From assembly GCA_002315335.1 (NCBI GenBank), contig DCGW01000053.1, positions 1 to 7,094 on the forward strand: DNA of 7,094 nt. Reading direction: 5' to 3'. The translations under genes were made by a program, and so were the position numbers. Under the pieces are notes generated by a model, which saw only the letters and a list, made by a program, of their open reading frames with translations, was not told where the DNA came from and did not search any database. Every line of letters starts with the position of its first letter. The stretch's first letter is position 1. The stretch is from Firmicutes bacterium UBA1768. Lineage in GTDB: Bacteria > Bacillota > Clostridia > Peptostreptococcales > Anaerovoracaceae. Of this stretch, positions 6,520 through 7,094 are shown piece by piece.

Positions 6520-7094
6520 ATGATAAGCTATATTAAGGGAATCGTCTCCGAAGTAGGAGATGGTTATGTAGTGATAGAAAACAACGGCATTGGCTATATT
6601 GCAAATGTTGCGGATGCTTCTGCCTGGTCCGGTATTTCGGGAAAGGCTGAGGAGACAATTGTTTTTACGCAAATGATAGTCAGAGAAGACGACATAAGTC
6701 TCTGCGGCTTCAAAACGAGGCAGGACCTGCAGATGTTCAACAAGCTTCTTACCGTAAATGGAGTAGGGACAAAGGCTGCGCTTGCACTGCTGGGAACCCT
6801 GTCGACAGAGTCGCTCAGCAAGGCTATTGTATTTGAGGATGTTGACAGTATAGTAAGAGCTCCGGGAGTAGGAAAAAAGTCAGCGCAGAGAATAGTGCTT
6901 GAGCTCAAGGACAAGCTTGGCGATATTTCGGGTTTCACGCCTGAGGAAGCGTCCTTTGCTGACGAGTCTGTTTCTGAAAATATTGACGGCTCCAATGCGA
7001 AGGCTGAGGCTCTTCAGGCACTTGTTGCTCTTGGTTATTCCAAAGCTGAGGCTGCCGGTGCGCTCGGTAAGATAAAAGAAGAATATGACAACAG
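6520..7094 (+). CDS. ruvA: Holliday junction DNA helicase subunit RuvA (3' end outside window)
   Basis: The tetrameric junction-binding subunit that loads the RuvB motor for branch migration and hands the junction to RuvC. The reading frame is open from ATG 6520 to the window edge, giving 191 complete codons of a protein usually near 200. Residues 1-62 form the OB-fold domain I (MISYIKGIV start, REDDISLCGF at 55-64). Domain II carries two helix-hairpin-helix motifs, LTVNGVGTKAALALLG (77-92) and VRAPGVGKKSAQRIVLELK (112-130). A variable acidic linker (about 140-158) leads to domain III, which in the family contacts RuvB (ALQALVALGYSKAEA, 164-178). GAGGGAG at 6506-6512 sits seven bases before the start. 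Only a few codons should be missing. ruvB is expected next but is not in the window. Confidence 0.96.
   Translation, partial: MISYIKGIVSEVGDGYVVIENNGIGYIANVADASAWSGISGKAEETIVFTQMIVREDDISLCGFKTRQDLQMFNKLLTVNGVGTKAALALLGTLSTESLSKAIVFEDVDSIVRAPGVGKKSAQRIVLELKDKLGDISGFTPEEASFADESVSENIDGSNAKAEALQALVALGYSKAEAAGALGKIKEEYDN

Noticed and set aside
6594..6995. 133-codon open frame on the minus strand
   Set aside because: It lies opposite ruvA, which has intact helix-hairpin-helix motifs and a good ribosome binding site.
1..7094. CRISPR arrays, tRNA or rRNA genes, insertion sequences, phage or toxin-antitoxin genes
   Set aside because: No spaced direct repeats, inverted-repeat-bounded transposase, RNA gene signature or defence gene was seen on either strand.

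Overview
The window reads as chromosomal DNA from a low-to-medium GC Firmicute, most likely class Clostridia (an Oscillospiraceae/Ruminococcaceae-type anaerobe). The basis is the argR-recN gene pair, strong GGAGG-type ribosome binding sites, TTG starts, extended -10 promoters, an AroE-AroK fusion and a secreted C1 protease of a kind common in such bacteria. The genus cannot be fixed from the sequence alone.

Layout. Positions 1-160 are a non-coding leader with a plausible promoter. Positions 161-2221 (+) encode a secreted papain-like (C1) cysteine protease with a lectin-like domain, a Cys/His-rich region and a Phe/Lys heptad tail. A nested hairpin at 2283-2332 probably ends transcription from both sides, because the next gene is convergent. 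Positions 2356-3534 (-) encode a bifunctional shikimate dehydrogenase-shikimate kinase. A divergent AT-rich spacer (3535-3709) carries promoters for both directions and an unusual argR leader with two GGAGGT motifs, a small hairpin and a possible 7-codon reading frame ending in two Arg codons. argR (3710-4174) and recN (4186-5844) form a tight two-gene operon closed by a strong intrinsic terminator. A consensus-like extended -10 promoter then drives ruvC (5998-6501) and ruvA (6520 to the window edge, incomplete).

Functionally, most of the window is housekeeping: two shikimate pathway steps, arginine-responsive repression, and DNA repair (RecN for double-strand breaks, RuvA and RuvC for Holliday junctions). 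The outlier is the secreted protease, which probably acts outside the cell on proteins or at the cell surface.

I found no phage, CRISPR, toxin-antitoxin, insertion sequence or RNA gene, and no convincing new multi-gene system. The points most worth a second look are the argR leader and the heptad tail of the protease.
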